DNA of 64,000 nt from Dugong dugon (taxonomy: Eukaryota; Chordata; Mammalia; Sirenia; Dugongidae): NCBI GenBank assembly GCA_030035585.1, contig CM057463.1, positions 133,642,736-133,706,735 of the forward strand. The letters run 5' to 3'. The notes beneath the pieces are model-generated. The model had not been told where the DNA came from and ran no database searches. It worked only from the letters and a program-made list of their open reading frames with translations. This document shows positions 11,165 to 22,433 of this stretch, piece by piece. The translations under genes were made by a program, and so were the position numbers. The stretch's first letter is position 1, and every line of letters begins with the position of its first letter.

Positions 11165-12206
11165 TGTCTTCTTCTTTCCGCTTTTTGAAGTCTTCTCATG
11201 CTTTCTTTATATATAATATCCAGGTATCCAGGATACTTATCTATACTTTGCAGGAGGAATAGAGAGATGTGCGTCTACTTTATATTGTACCAGAATTGGA
11301 ATTTCTACAGTAGCTTTTCAACTGTTCTTACTGCCTCCTTACCATCTCCTACCTCTCCTATAATAGGGAAATTTAAGTTCACTAAATAATAAAAACAAAT
11401 TATAAGTGAATGAATTATTTTTTTAAAAAAAATTGAGAAGAATGAAAATACTAATAAATTATTCTAGCAGAAATAAATATATTTTTTACACTCTTACCTT
11501 ATAGTTTGATTTTATCTACCTTGCCCTTTAGGCACAATCCAGTCATTATTATTATTATTTGTTTATGTTTTTGCCCTCTTTCCTGCACTACAATCTTGAA
11601 TAAAAGTTGTGTGCTTTCTCTAGTTATAATCTTCAAAGTGTCTCTTCTACAGTAAGGGACAAATTGATTTTATTTGTCCTATAACTACCTGATATCAAAC
11701 TAATTTTAGACTATTTCAGAAGAAATTTTCCTTCTTCCCTCTCAGACCCTTGCCTAAACTGTTTGTTATTACATACTTCTGCATCCATAGCACATTACTG
11801 TCTTCATTGAATGGTCACTTAAACCAGTAAATATTTCTTTCTTATTCAGTTAACTTGAGATTTGGGAATAATTTAGGAAAATAAAACAGAAGAAAATAAA
11901 CTCTCGTATCAGAATGTGACATCTTTGTGTTTTAGTTTCTCAATCAGTAATACAGCAAAAACTAAATTCTTACTAAGTCACTGGGTTATATAAATAATAA
12001 TGTAGCATATATAAATTTATTGTATCTAAATTGCAGAAGGGAGCTATGAAAACTGAAATACTAATTCACTTGTCTGTAAAAAATACAACTGTAATGGTAC
12101 AATACTTTAGTGATTAATCCTTTAGGGGAGCATCAGAAACATTTTATTTTTTTCACAGAGAAGACATTAAAGCTATTTATAATAAAACTTTTCATTGTAA
12201 AGTAGG
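11165..12206. other. No gene or recognised repeat
   Basis: AT-rich sequence with short homopolymer runs and a small ATT repeat near 11546-11562. I see no coding-like frame, RNA gene or assignable repeat. Confidence 0.5.
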
Positions 12207-12420
12207 TGATAGCTACAATTTATTGTCCACCTACTATGTAGTTTTCATATTTTATATAATTTAAATCTCATAAAAAATTTCAAAGGTAGATATTAGCCTT
12301 GTTTTACTTATGAGACAAATCAAGCTCAGGGAGATTAATTAACTTTCCCACTGTCTAGTCAATGCTAGAATTGAGATCCAACCTATGCTTATAGGTCTCA
12401 GACTCATTCCACAATACAAA
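12207..12420 (-). mobile_element. MIR element
   Basis: Order and wording follow the MIR consensus in reverse orientation: 'tttattgtccacctactatg', then 'gtagatattagccttgtttt', 'caagctcagggagattaat' and 'attgagatccaacctatgc'. MIR is an ancient tRNA-derived mammalian SINE. Confidence 0.8.
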
Positions 12421-12954
12421 CTTATGTTTCAATATTATTAATTGCCATCTTAAATACAGGAATTAGCTACTTAAGATTAATTAATTTCATGAATTGTATA
12501 CACTCAATAAGGCAAATAATAAAATATTTCTTCAGCTTTTCCAGGTCTTTTGTTTGTTTGTTTCTCTTTTATAGAGATAATGTATATAATTTATTTTTTA
12601 AATGAAGAATAAGTAGTGTGGCTGATGCTTCACAAATATAGAAGAGTGAATAAGCAGACTGTCTGAATTCCTGCTGCTTTCTTGAAGGCAGATTTATAAT
12701 GATATCTTGGTGTGTTTTTTTAATGACATAATGGAAATTCGTATGAAAGATAACTGAACACCTTTTGGAATAGAAAATGCCAGAATCTGAAATATAAGAG
12801 TAGTGTGAGAAATGTCCTCTGCTATTAGTGTATTAACCAAACATATTAGGATTAAAAATTATCAGGAGTTTATGTTTATTTCAAAAGGTATAAAAGTCAC
12901 GATCCCTTACTTTGAAAAAAACCAAAACATTAATACACTTTTCCACCCCTTAGG
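12421..12954. other. No gene or recognised repeat
   Basis: AT-rich; a short 'tttgtttgtttgtttc' run near 12549. The open frame starting at 12812 is only meaningful from about 12955, where RTE homology begins. Confidence 0.45.
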
Positions 12955-13610
12955 CATAGGGGCACCAATCTCCAATGCCAAAGATAAAGTAATTGAAGAT
13001 CTTTACCAACTTTTGCAGTCTGAAATCAATCAAACATGTAATCAAGATACATTGATAATTACTGGTGATTGGAAAGCTAAAGTTGGAAACAAAGAAGAAT
13101 GATCAGTAGTTGCGAAATATGGCCTTAATGACAGAAATGACACTGGAGATTGCATGATAGAATTTTGCAACACCAATGACCTATTCATCAGAAATACCTT
13201 TTTTCAACAACATAGACGGTTACTACCTACATGGGCCTCACCAGATGGAATACACAGGAATTAAATTGACTACATCTGTGGAAAGAAATGTTAAAGAAGC
13301 TCAATGTCATCAGTCAGACTGTGGAACAGACCATCAATTTCACATATGCAAGTTCAAGTTGAAGGTGAAGAAAATTAGAACAAGTCCACAAGAGCCAAAG
13401 TATGACCTTGAGTATGTCCCACCTGAATTTAGAGACCATCTCAAGAATAGATTAGACCCATTGAACACTAATGACCAAAGACCAGATGACTTGTGAAATG
13501 ACATCAAGGACATCATACATGAAGAAAACAAAAAGTCATTAAAAGGACAGGAAAGAAAGAAAAGACCAAATTGTCAGAAGAGACTCTGAAACTTGTCCCT
13601 TGTCTAGTAC
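12955..13610 (+). mobile_element. RTE: RTE-clade LINE fragment, endonuclease region, broken
   Basis: Translated pieces show the RTE/BovB endonuclease: 'DTLIITGDWKAKVGNKEE' (the GDWNAKVG motif), then in another frame 'EFCNTNDLFIRNTFFQ', 'TWASPDGIHRN' and 'IDYICGKK'. The frame is interrupted by stops and frameshifts (after 13100 and again near 13260). The copy lacks the 5' end and everything downstream of the endonuclease. RTE encodes one protein with endonuclease and reverse transcriptase; this copy is inactive. Confidence 0.85.
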
Positions 13611-14027
13611 ACATGTATCACTGGATTTAGGGTCAGACAGAAGATTATTGACAACATGTACTTAAATATAAGACTTAGAGATGTTATGAAGAAACTTATA
13701 TTTGTTAAGTACTCATTACAGTGACAGGCACAAGATAAACATTTAGTAAGTAGTAGGTATAAATACAACATTCAATATTAGTATTCAAATACACGAATTA
13801 TGTTACTAATAAAGCAATCTCAAAAGGTTACTTAGATTTTTTTCTGAAGTATTATAAACCAAATATTTTGATTATTGCTTTGTCTGTATCAATGTTATTC
13901 TTATCCTTGCGAACAAATACATATCAGATACTAAAGTAAACAATAATTTTTTTTAAAACCACTAAAGTTACCCAAGTTGAATCATTTTGTATTTTTAAAC
14001 TTATACTAAAGAAGAAAGAGTATTATA
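13611..14027. other. Spacer between RTE pieces
   Basis: Mostly unassigned AT-rich DNA. 13677-13770 ('aagtactcattacagtgaca' onward) weakly resembles the distal part of a plus-strand MIR, but I would not call it firmly. Confidence 0.35.
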
Positions 14028-14332
14028 TATTTAAGGAGTACTGGACTAATAGGCAACATCACGATAAATGGATAAAATATTGAAGTTGTCAAGTATTTCA
14101 TTTTGCTTGTAGCCACAATCAACTCTCATGGAAGCAAGCAGTTGGGAAATCAAAGGACATGTTGCATTGGGCAAAACTGCTACAAAAAGACCTCTTTAAA
14201 GTGTTAAAAAGCAAGGATGTAACTTTAAGGACTACGGTGCACCTGACCCAAGCGAGGACCAGGCAGGGTTTCCTTCTGTTGTGTATATGGTCACTATGAG
14301 TCGAAACCGATTCGATGGCACCTAACAACAAC
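14028..14332 (+). mobile_element. RTE LINE 3'-end fragment with internal deletion
   Basis: Contains 'aacatcacgataaatgg', 'aaagacctctttaaagtgtt' and the RTE terminus 'attcgatggcacctaacaac'. Between 'aaggactacggtgcacctga' and 'gaggaccaggcagggtt' several hundred bases of RTE are missing relative to the piece at 14591-15316. Confidence 0.8.
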
Positions 14333-14334
14333 CA

Positions 14335-14590
14335 CCACTGTGGTTTTTTATGTAAACCTAAGTAAAAAACATAAATAAATAAACATAAAAGTGCACACAT
14401 AATCAATGTTCAGCTCAATATATTTTCACAACATGAATCCACTCATGTAACCAGTACCCAGAACAAGAAAGAGAAAAATTCTAGCACCCAAAAGTCCCCC
14501 TAATATTCCTTCTGAGTCACTCCCGTACAAAAGTAACCACCATGCTGATTTTTATCATGATCGATTAATTCTGGCTATATCTGAACAACT
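14335..14590 (-). mobile_element. Old L1 (L1M-like) 3'UTR fragment, part 1
   Basis: Phrases such as 'tgtaaccagtacccagaaca', 'acccaaaagtccccctaat' and 'aaagtaaccaccatgctga' are typical of ancient L1M 3'UTRs in antisense. The homology breaks at the RTE piece and continues after it at 15317. Confidence 0.65.
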
Positions 14591-15316
14591 ATTTAAATGG
14601 GATATGAATCACTTACTGATGAAGATCAAAGACCACAGTCTTCTGTATGGATTATACCTCAACGTAAAGAAAACAAATATCCTCACAAATAGACCAATAA
14701 GCAACATCGTGATAAATGGAAAAAATATTGAAGCTGTAAAGGATTTCATTTTATTGGATTCACAATCAATGTCCATGGAAGCAGCAGTCAAGAAGTCAAA
14801 AGACACATTGCATTGAGCTAATCTGCTGCAAAAGACCTCTTTAAAGTGTTAAAAAGCACTCTAAGGACTAAGATGAGCCTGATCCAAGCCATGGTGTTTT
14901 CAGTCACTTCATACGTATGTGAAAGCTGAACAATGAATAAGGAAGACTGAAGAAGAACTGATGCATTTGAATTATGGTGTTGGTGAAGAATATTGGATAT
15001 ACCATGGACTACCAGAAGAATGAACAAATATGTCTTAGAAGAAGTGCAGCCAGAATGCTCATTAGAATCAAGAATGTTAAGACTTCTCTCACATACTTTG
15101 GACATGTTCCCTAGAGAAGGACATCTTGCTTGGTAAAGTAGAGGGTTAGAGAAAAAGAGGAAGACCTTCAACAAGATATATCAACAAAGTGACTGTAACA
15201 ATGGGCTCAACGATAACAACAATTGTGAGGATGGTGCAGGACCGGGCAGTGTTTCATTCTGTTGTACACAGGGTTACTATGAGTCAGAACTGACTTGATG
15301 GCACCTAACAACAACC
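14591..15316 (+). mobile_element. RTE LINE, reverse-transcriptase C-terminal part plus 3' end
   Basis: A 70-residue open segment at 14604-14816 reads 'HLLMKIKDHSLLYGLYLNVK' and continues with 'GKNIEAVKDFILL', the post-catalytic RT region typical of RTE/BovB. Downstream, 'gaagaagtgcagccagaatg' and 'tactatgagtcagaactgac' lead to the terminal 'ggcacctaacaacaac'. It is 5' truncated, as most RTE copies are, and split by stops. It lies inside the old L1 3'UTR, so it is younger than that L1. Confidence 0.85.
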
Positions 15317-15720
15317 TGTAAACAGGATCATACTCATTATTTTTGTGTCTAGCTTCTTCCACTTGACATTTATGTTTTTGAGATCCAGCGATGTTGTTGA
15401 GTAGTGTAATTTGTTCATTCTCATTACTGTGTGGTACTTAATTACATAAACATACCACAATTTCTTTATCTATTGTACTGTTGATGAATATTTGGTTGTT
15501 TACAGATTCTGGTTCTACGTGCTGCAGTGAACACTCTTGTACATGTTTCTGCTGAGAGCGTGGCTGCAAATCTGTTTAGAACAAAATGCACTCTTCTAAA
15601 TTTGGCTTTTTTTTGTCTCAATATTATGCTTATGAGATTCATCCACATTGCATATTGCTATAAACACTCTATTATTTATAGAGGTGGTTCATTCATTCTC
15701 TTTACCCTGTAATGCAAGAG
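15317..15720 (-). mobile_element. Old L1 (L1M-like) 3' fragment, part 2
   Basis: Resumes the L1 interrupted at 14590: 'acaggatcatactcattatt', 'gtgtctagcttcttccactt', 'accacaatttctttatctat', 'tgctgcagtgaacactcttg'. From about 15615 a second, overlapping piece of the same 3' region appears ('atgagattcatccacattgc'), suggesting a partial duplication or a second old insertion. Confidence 0.6.
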
Positions 15721-18440
15721 TGCTTTGCTTTGATAAGTGTGTTTTCTTGCAGGTTTCCCTGTGGCTGCTCATTTCTCTGATTTAGTTTGAATTTGCCTAG
15801 AATGATGTTTGCCCCGGAGAAGGACTGTTAATGGCCTACTCATTCTCAGCCTCTTTACTGCCATACTGAAAGAGCCCCCAGTCAGACAGTTTAACATCAG
15901 CAATCAATGCATTTGGCTCAGTACAAGGAACTACCATTGTTTTCATCATGTGAAAATCAGAGAAAATACTCCGTCAATATAAAGAGTTAAAACTCTTCTA
16001 GCATTTTTAATTAAGTAGCCATTGACTTTATAGTTATTTTATTTCTCTTTCACATTGAAATCCTTTATAATTAAGCTACTTCAATTCCTAATTTACTACA
16101 ACCTTTGCATTTGGTTAGTCTTTTATCTCAAAGCATTCATTATCTTCTCATGTGCTTCTAGAAACTTAGAAAGATAGGAAGAAAAAAATTCTTTCTCTGA
16201 CTTGTTCAAAATGAAAGTTTATGTACAACTGGGGAAAGATTGTCAACTGCATTTGTTCTATCATGTGGCTCCGGGTTTCTCACCAATGAATTGCATGCTG
16301 AATGGTTATTCATAAATTGTTAACATTATCTCTATTTTAAAAAATCAGCCATGTCACTTACACTTTATCTTATCTTGGTATTTAGTTATTGATAATATGT
16401 AAAACTGGCTCTTAATCTTCACTTAAAGGAAATTCAATTTAAGACAAATAACTTCTCAAGAACTGTATCTCTTTTTGAATTTTTGTGTTTCTATTACTAT
16501 TAATATCTGATTTCATTATTCCTTAGAGATTTTTTCCAATACTCTTGAAAAAATAAAAATGCTTCACTGAACAGTATTTGTAGCATGGGATCTTCAAAAA
16601 CACATACAAACACAAGTTGTCATCCTCAAAGATATTTCATATTAGGTTGAAAACATGAACTTCATATCAGTGACCTTATGTTATTATCTGTTTCATCTTT
16701 ATTCAAATTATCTTTTTAGAAAGCAAATAACTATGAAAGTGGATTGTAACATTTTTATTCTGAAAGGAAAAATAACAGGAAGGACATTAGGGAATAATGA
16801 ATTTGTACTCATCTATTCTTGAGGGTATTATATATACAAAATATTTATTTGCAAAGAAGAGTCATTTACAGAAGTGTGCTTTTTTGTTTGTTTGTCTTTT
16901 TAATGCAATAACGTGTTTTCAAACAGTACCTTGCTCTTAGTTAAGGGTTGAAAGTGGAAATTGAGCATGGCTCTATCCTTCTTAGGCAGAGTTATAAAAA
17001 CAAATAAGGCATTATTTATTATATTGGGCATAGTCAACATTATCCAAAAACATATCCTTATAATTACAACACAAGAATATATTAATTCACTAGCGTAATT
17101 TTTTCAAGAGTTCAAAATTCAATCTTAATACCAACAGCTTTCCATATCTTACGTTCTTGAAATTAGTGCATTTATTCTAGTATTTTTTTTAATAAAAGAC
17201 CTGGTAAATATAATTTCTTCCAACTTAAATGAAACGTAAAAGCAATGACTCCCCTGGACCATAGACAATTTCTAAGTTGCTATAATTCAATGTTACAGTC
17301 AAATAATAATAATACGAAAGAGTATTTTATCTTCTTTGACTTATGTGCAATGAGTATATTTAATCATTATTTCAACAATGCAATTCTACCAACAGAGAAG
17401 AAAACATGGAAAAAAAATTAAGATTACCTTTTGTATGTTATTTGCCCACTGTTCAGAGGTCTGTTGAAACTTAGTGGTTTTGTACAGTGTTATATAAATT
17501 ACCACTTCCTGTTTAGCTCTTAGTTATGAATTTCCTGTCTCTTGTATATGCTGTCCTACATGAACACTTTCTCTATCTGACTGTCAAACTACTATTTTTA
17601 AATTTCATATTGTTGGATACAATAAATAAATCACATGAAACATAAATTCTATTAAATTTATTTTGCATAAAGTAGTTTTATACCTTGTATCGTAAATAAA
17701 TGCAGAAGAAGTAAAGGAGTTTTAAAATGATTTCTCCAGAGCTAGCCTACTTCAAATGTAAAATAACTTGTTTTTCTTACTGATAAGTCAAAAGAAAAGA
17801 AAACCACAGACTGCTAGTTTTTTAAAATCAGTTTGCATATCTAAGAATTGCTGCTGTACCTCTCATTCTACAATGATGCAAAAACATTTGCTTTCTAAAA
17901 TTTAATCAGATATGAATACATTTTGAGAACAAATTAATAAAAGTAGATGAAACCCCTGTGGCTTTCACAAGACTTTAATATAAGAGCTAGCCTTAGCCTT
18001 TAAATGAGAACAAAACAAAAATAGAGTGCTTGTGGAATCATTCTAAAGGTTTAATTTTTAGAACTCTAAATGACTTTCTTGTTTCCATACATCCTTTATA
18101 AACATGTTTTTTTATAAGCAAAGTGAATCACAGATTTTGAAAAGTATCCTTTGTTTTTTATTGTTTTGTTCTAAGTTAGATTCTGATCTACCTACTAATC
18201 CACAGAGTACCCATATGAGCCAGAGTGGTATCACAATGTGAAAAAGTCCAAGTTGCCTTTTAAGTGTATAGACTCTGTAACAGCTGAGCATGTTCAGTTC
18301 TGAGATTCATTCTCTATATTCTGTTGAAGCTCTAAAAGGAAAGAAAAGAAAAGAAACTAAGTTGAAATAGCACTTAAAGGAAAATAATGAAAAGCTCTCA
18401 TACAAACAGAAGGTGAGGGTAAGAGGTAGAATAAAGGAGA
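15721..18440. other. No gene or recognised repeat (2.7 kb)
   Basis: AT-rich, low-CpG DNA without long frames. Short T- or A-rich stretches occur (for example 16877-16902). I see no splice-like or coding-like structure that I could defend. Confidence 0.5.
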
Positions 18441-18566
18441 CTAGAATTTCTTCTCAGATTTGTTACCATAGTATTTTCTAATTTTCTGCTTCTTGGCGTC
18501 CAGGTGATTGAAGACATTGGTCAGTTTCTGGGCAATAGCTGTGTTCTCTTCTCCTGTGACACTTTG
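18441..18566 (-). pseudogene. Coding-like remnant, 41 codons and a stop (unrecognised)
   Basis: On the minus strand an open segment reads QSVTGEENTAIAQKLTN, then VFNHLDAKKQKIRKYYG and NKSEKKF before a stop at 18441-18443. The polar, lysine-rich end looks like the C-terminus of a real protein rather than random AT-rich translation. Just upstream in the same frame is a TAG, and 18567-18760 shows further protein-like segments only if the frame changes ('SPQLDKEKENLGDYVRNFLH'). That pattern suits a decayed processed pseudogene. I do not recognise the parent protein, and chance cannot be excluded. Confidence 0.3.
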
Positions 18567-19225
18567 CTAGACAACATTTTGAAGGCTTTCTGCTGTTACC
18601 TGGAGACACGTGACTGAGTTGTGGCCAGTGCTCTCTCAGAAGAAGTGATGGACGCTCACTTTAGACTTGTTTTAGATGCAAAAAATTCCTCACATAATCT
18701 CCCAAATTCTCTTTTTCCTTATCTAACTGGGGAGATGCAGGGGATCTAGTAGATAATTCCAGGGTTCTGGAAAAGGCACATAAAGGAGGAGCATTGATCC
18801 CTGAATGGCTATAAAGTAACTTACCCCTGAAGACCAACTGCCATTAGACTCCTTTTTCAGCGAGAAAAATCTCTGTATTATGTCACTGAGAAGTTGAACT
18901 TGTTTTTATAATTAATCATACTTAACATGACTAATACAAACATATTTTCTTTGTTAGTTGTCAATACATGCTACTTGAAATATGTTGGGCACCACAACAG
19001 GACAAAGTTTCCCATGTGTAAAAATTGTTACTTAAATATTTTGCCTATTCTATGTACCAGATCCTTGACTGTGATGTTCAGTTTTGGCCCATATACTTCA
19101 TATATCTGTCATTAGGCACATTGCCAAATATTCTTCATCTTGGGAGTTTGTAATAATAACAGATATAAAAGAAATACTTATTTGGATGACATCATTTATA
19201 TTATCACATAAAATTACATGTATAG
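18567..19225. other. Mostly unassigned; upstream part of the possible pseudogene
   Basis: 18567-18840 may continue the degenerate coding-like block on the minus strand. The rest is unassigned AT-rich DNA. Confidence 0.35.
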
Positions 19226-19600
19226 TGTTATGGATTAAATTATGTCCCCTAAACAGATGTATTGAACTCGTAACTCTTAGCCCTGTGAACATGATCCTGT
19301 TTGGGAAGGGGAGAGAATATTCTTTTGTTATGCTAATGAGGTTATACTGGAGTAGAGTGGATCCTAAATCTAATACCTTCTGAGTGAAGAGACCATATAT
19401 ATGATGAACTGTTTATAAGCCAAGGAATGTCAAGGATTGTCCAGTCTACAGACAAAGGTAGGGCATTTCTTTAGAGTTGATGCCCTGATTTGGACTTCTA
19501 ACCTTCAAAACTGTAAGGCAATAAATTTCTATTTTTTAAAGCCACTCAGTTGTGATATTTTTGTTGTTGTTGTTACTGCAGCCCTAGGAAACCAAGAAAT
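19226..19600 (+). mobile_element. MaLR-type (MLT1-like) solo LTR
   Basis: Starts 'tgttatggattaaattatgt', continues with 'gcctgtgaacatgatcctg'-like and 'gaggttatactggagtagag' blocks, and ends with 'ggcaataaatttctattttt' (polyadenylation signal region), 'aaagccactcagttgtgat' and 'gcagccctaggaaacc'. This is the recalled layout of non-autonomous mammalian MaLR LTRs. No internal region adjoins it. Confidence 0.7.
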
Positions 19601-20957
19601 GTGGGTATATAGGCACATATATATTTATGTTTACTATATACATTGATATATAATTTTACATGTTTTAACATATACTTAAATTTATTATACAATATTAAAA
19701 TAAATTCCTATAATATGCTAATAATAATATTAGAATAATTGCATTATAGATATACATACAATTAAATGTTATATACTTTTCTATACTATTAGCAGCAGAA
19801 TAAAAATATCACAGTAGAAAATTGGATAAGAATTTTCAGTCTACCATTCAGCAGAGATTTAGACATATCCCTTTGCCATGTTGCTAAAAGAAAGATTTCT
19901 ATTCTTCTCTTGATTGAATTTTCCATCTTACATTGTTCAGTTCTAAGGAGGTTCCTTTTTTGTGATATTTGTGTTTTAGTCCAAGTTGTGCTGGGATGCT
20001 GTCTTCTTATAGAAGATGTTCATAATTTTTGGATAAGTTTTTGAGTTTTTGTTAAAGTACAGAATTTGTTATAAGCACATGTATTGTTTGTATTTAGTAT
20101 TATCTAATATTTTTATTAATAATAAAATATATAATAATAATATATAAAAATATAATGATAATTAAATAATAATATTATCTAAAAAGAGGAAAAATAGAAT
20201 TTATGTAATCTCAGACAATAACTGTGAATGGTCTGAGATTTTACCCTGCTTGCAAACTAAGTTAGTCTGTCACCGTTTCATAGATGCTGGAAGAAAATAA
20301 TAGCCTACTTGGTCAGAAAAAAGAAGTTTATTACTCATAGCAATAACACTAGCCAGTGTATCAACATTTCCTTGATTCTCTAAGTGCTAGTTCTCATGAG
20401 GTAACACTAAGGATGGCACCTGCATTCACAGGAGAGTAACTCTGATCTTAAGGAAAGTGAATCTTTTATAATTGGCAGTAAGGATGTCTGCCCTTTGCTC
20501 CAGAGGGAGATGCTTTGTGTATCTTCCAAGACTGCTCACATGCAAACAGCTTAAAAGATATTTCAGAACAAAGGGCATCAGTTCCTTCTGCTTGTGAGAT
20601 GTGCAGAGAGACCAATGGGGAATTGTCTCTCCACATCACCAAGCAGCCTCTATATCCATTGATTCCTCTATTTCTGTATTCATTATCTATATATTATATT
20701 CAGATCCTTTTACTTTGGCCTTGTTGCTACAATAGAAGAGAGTTTTCCTTTGACTCTATTTAACTGAAAAGAGTAATATATAGATTATAATCTGAGTTGA
20801 AACCTGTTTTTCCCACTGAGCTGAGTCGAACTACTTTGACACTTGTTTGATGTCATCCTTTAATAGTTTCTTCTCTGTATTCTGCTTGCAGCTGCTCAAG
20901 GGGTTAATATTTAGCCATCAACAGCCTGTGCCCTCTGGTATGGGTAATGTGAGGCAT
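19601..20957. other. Unassigned AT-rich DNA
   Basis: Very AT-rich, including an A/T simple-sequence patch around 20100-20180. No coding, RNA or firm repeat assignment. Confidence 0.5.
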
Positions 20958-20973
20958 AAAGCACAGCATTCTT
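20958..20973. repeat. Target-site duplication, left copy (L1 fragment)
   Basis: 'aaagcacagcattctt' matches 'aaagcacaagattctt' at 21963-21978 in 14 of 16 positions. The pair encloses the complete composite L1 tail. Confidence 0.8.
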
Positions 20974-21962
20974 TTTTTTTTTTTTTTTTTATTGTACTTT
21001 AGGTGAAGGTTTACAGAACAAACTGTTTCTCATTACACAGTCAGTATGCATATTGTTTTATGACATTGGTTAACAAACCCACAACATGTCAATACTCTCC
21101 CTTCTCGACCTTGGAGGACCTTTTTTCTTTTTTGGTGAAAATATACATAGTCAAAGATACACCATTTCAAAATTTCTACATGTACAATTCAGTGACATCA
21201 ATTACATTCTTCCAGTTGTGCTGGTATTCTCACTATCCTTTTCCAAATTATTCCGTCACCATTATCTTCAACTCACTGCCCCTTAAGCTTCCCATCAAAC
21301 GTTTTGAGTTGCTGTTGTCAATTTGATATCACATAGATAATTCTTTTTTTTTGTTTTTTGTACTTTAGGTGAACATTTACAAAACAGAATAGTTTCTCAT
21401 TAAACAGTTAGTACCCATATTGCCCTATGACAATGGTTAACAAACCCACGACATGTCAGCACTGTTCTTTCTCAACCTTGGGTTCCCTATCACCAGCTTT
21501 CCTGTCCCCTTCTGCCTTCTAGTCCTTGTCCCTGGACTGCTGTGCCTCATTAGTCACATTTTGTTTTATCGGGCTGTCCAATTCCCGGCTGAACAGTGAA
21601 CCTTGGGAGTGACTTCACCAATGAGCTAAAAGGGTGTCTGGGGGCCAGACTTTCAGGATTTCTCCAGTCTCTGTCAGGCAGTAAATCTGGTCTTTTTGTG
21701 TGTGTTAGAATTTTGTTCTACATACTTCTCCAGCTCTGTCCAGGACCTTGTATTGTGATCCCGGTCAGAGCAGTCAGTGGTGGTAGCTGGGCACCATCTA
21801 GCTGTACTGGACTCATTCTGGTGGAGGCCTTGGTAGCCGTGGTCCATTAGTCCTTTAGACTAATCTTTTCCTTGTATCCTGTTCTCTTCATTCTCCCTTG
21901 CTCCTGAAGGGGTGAGACCAGTGGAGTATATTAGATGGCTGCTCACAGGCTTTTAAGACCCA
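20974..21962 (-). mobile_element. 5'-truncated L1 with composite 3' end
   Basis: Sense order from right to left: about 600 bp of L1 3'UTR type A (21961-21361), poly-A (T at 21343-21359), about 205 bp of a different L1 3'-end type B (21338-21134; 'aaaatatacatagtcaaaga'), a short A-rich tract (21121-21133), a second copy of the terminal type A segment (about 21120-20991) and the final poly-A (20972-20990). A 16-bp target-site duplication flanks the whole block, so it arrived as one transcript. It contains only 3'UTR sequence. Confidence 0.85.
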
Positions 21963-21978
21963 AAAGCACAAGATTCTT
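21963..21978. repeat. Target-site duplication, right copy (L1 fragment)
   Basis: 'aaagcacaagattctt'; partner of 20958-20973. Confidence 0.8.
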
Positions 21979-22433
21979 GATCCTTTCCCTTAAGGAATGT
22001 GTATTACAATGGCTACAATAAGACATATGCACGTAAAAATAACAGCAAGTAAATGACTCACTATGACAGTCAAATTCAAAGGTAATTATGAGTGCTATTC
22101 AAATTCCTTTGTTTCAGGAAAAAAACACTTTATAAAGATAGATGCTGATGAACCATCCCTCCTAAGGAAGCTATTTGAATATTTTTATTTAGTTGTACAT
22201 AAAGGCACAGTCTTCAAATGTCAACATAATAAGTTAATTCTGCCCATTTGGTCTCAAAATGTGCTCACTTTAGAGCACTGTCCAATAGAAAAATAATACA
22301 AATATCAAAGGTGAGCAATGTTGGTAATTTTCATAGCCAGATTTAAAAAAAAAAAAAATCAAGTAAATTAGCTTTAGTGATACATTTTATTTAAGCTCAG
22401 ATAGCCAAAATATTATCATGTCTATTTATAGGT
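21979..22433. other. No gene or recognised repeat
   Basis: The small plus-strand frame at 22063-22296 has no recognisable motif and no supporting context. Confidence 0.45.

Noticed and set aside
20100-20180. Possible tandem repeat or structured RNA in very AT-rich DNA.
   Set aside because: Only irregular A/T simple sequence; no consistent unit or stable stem.
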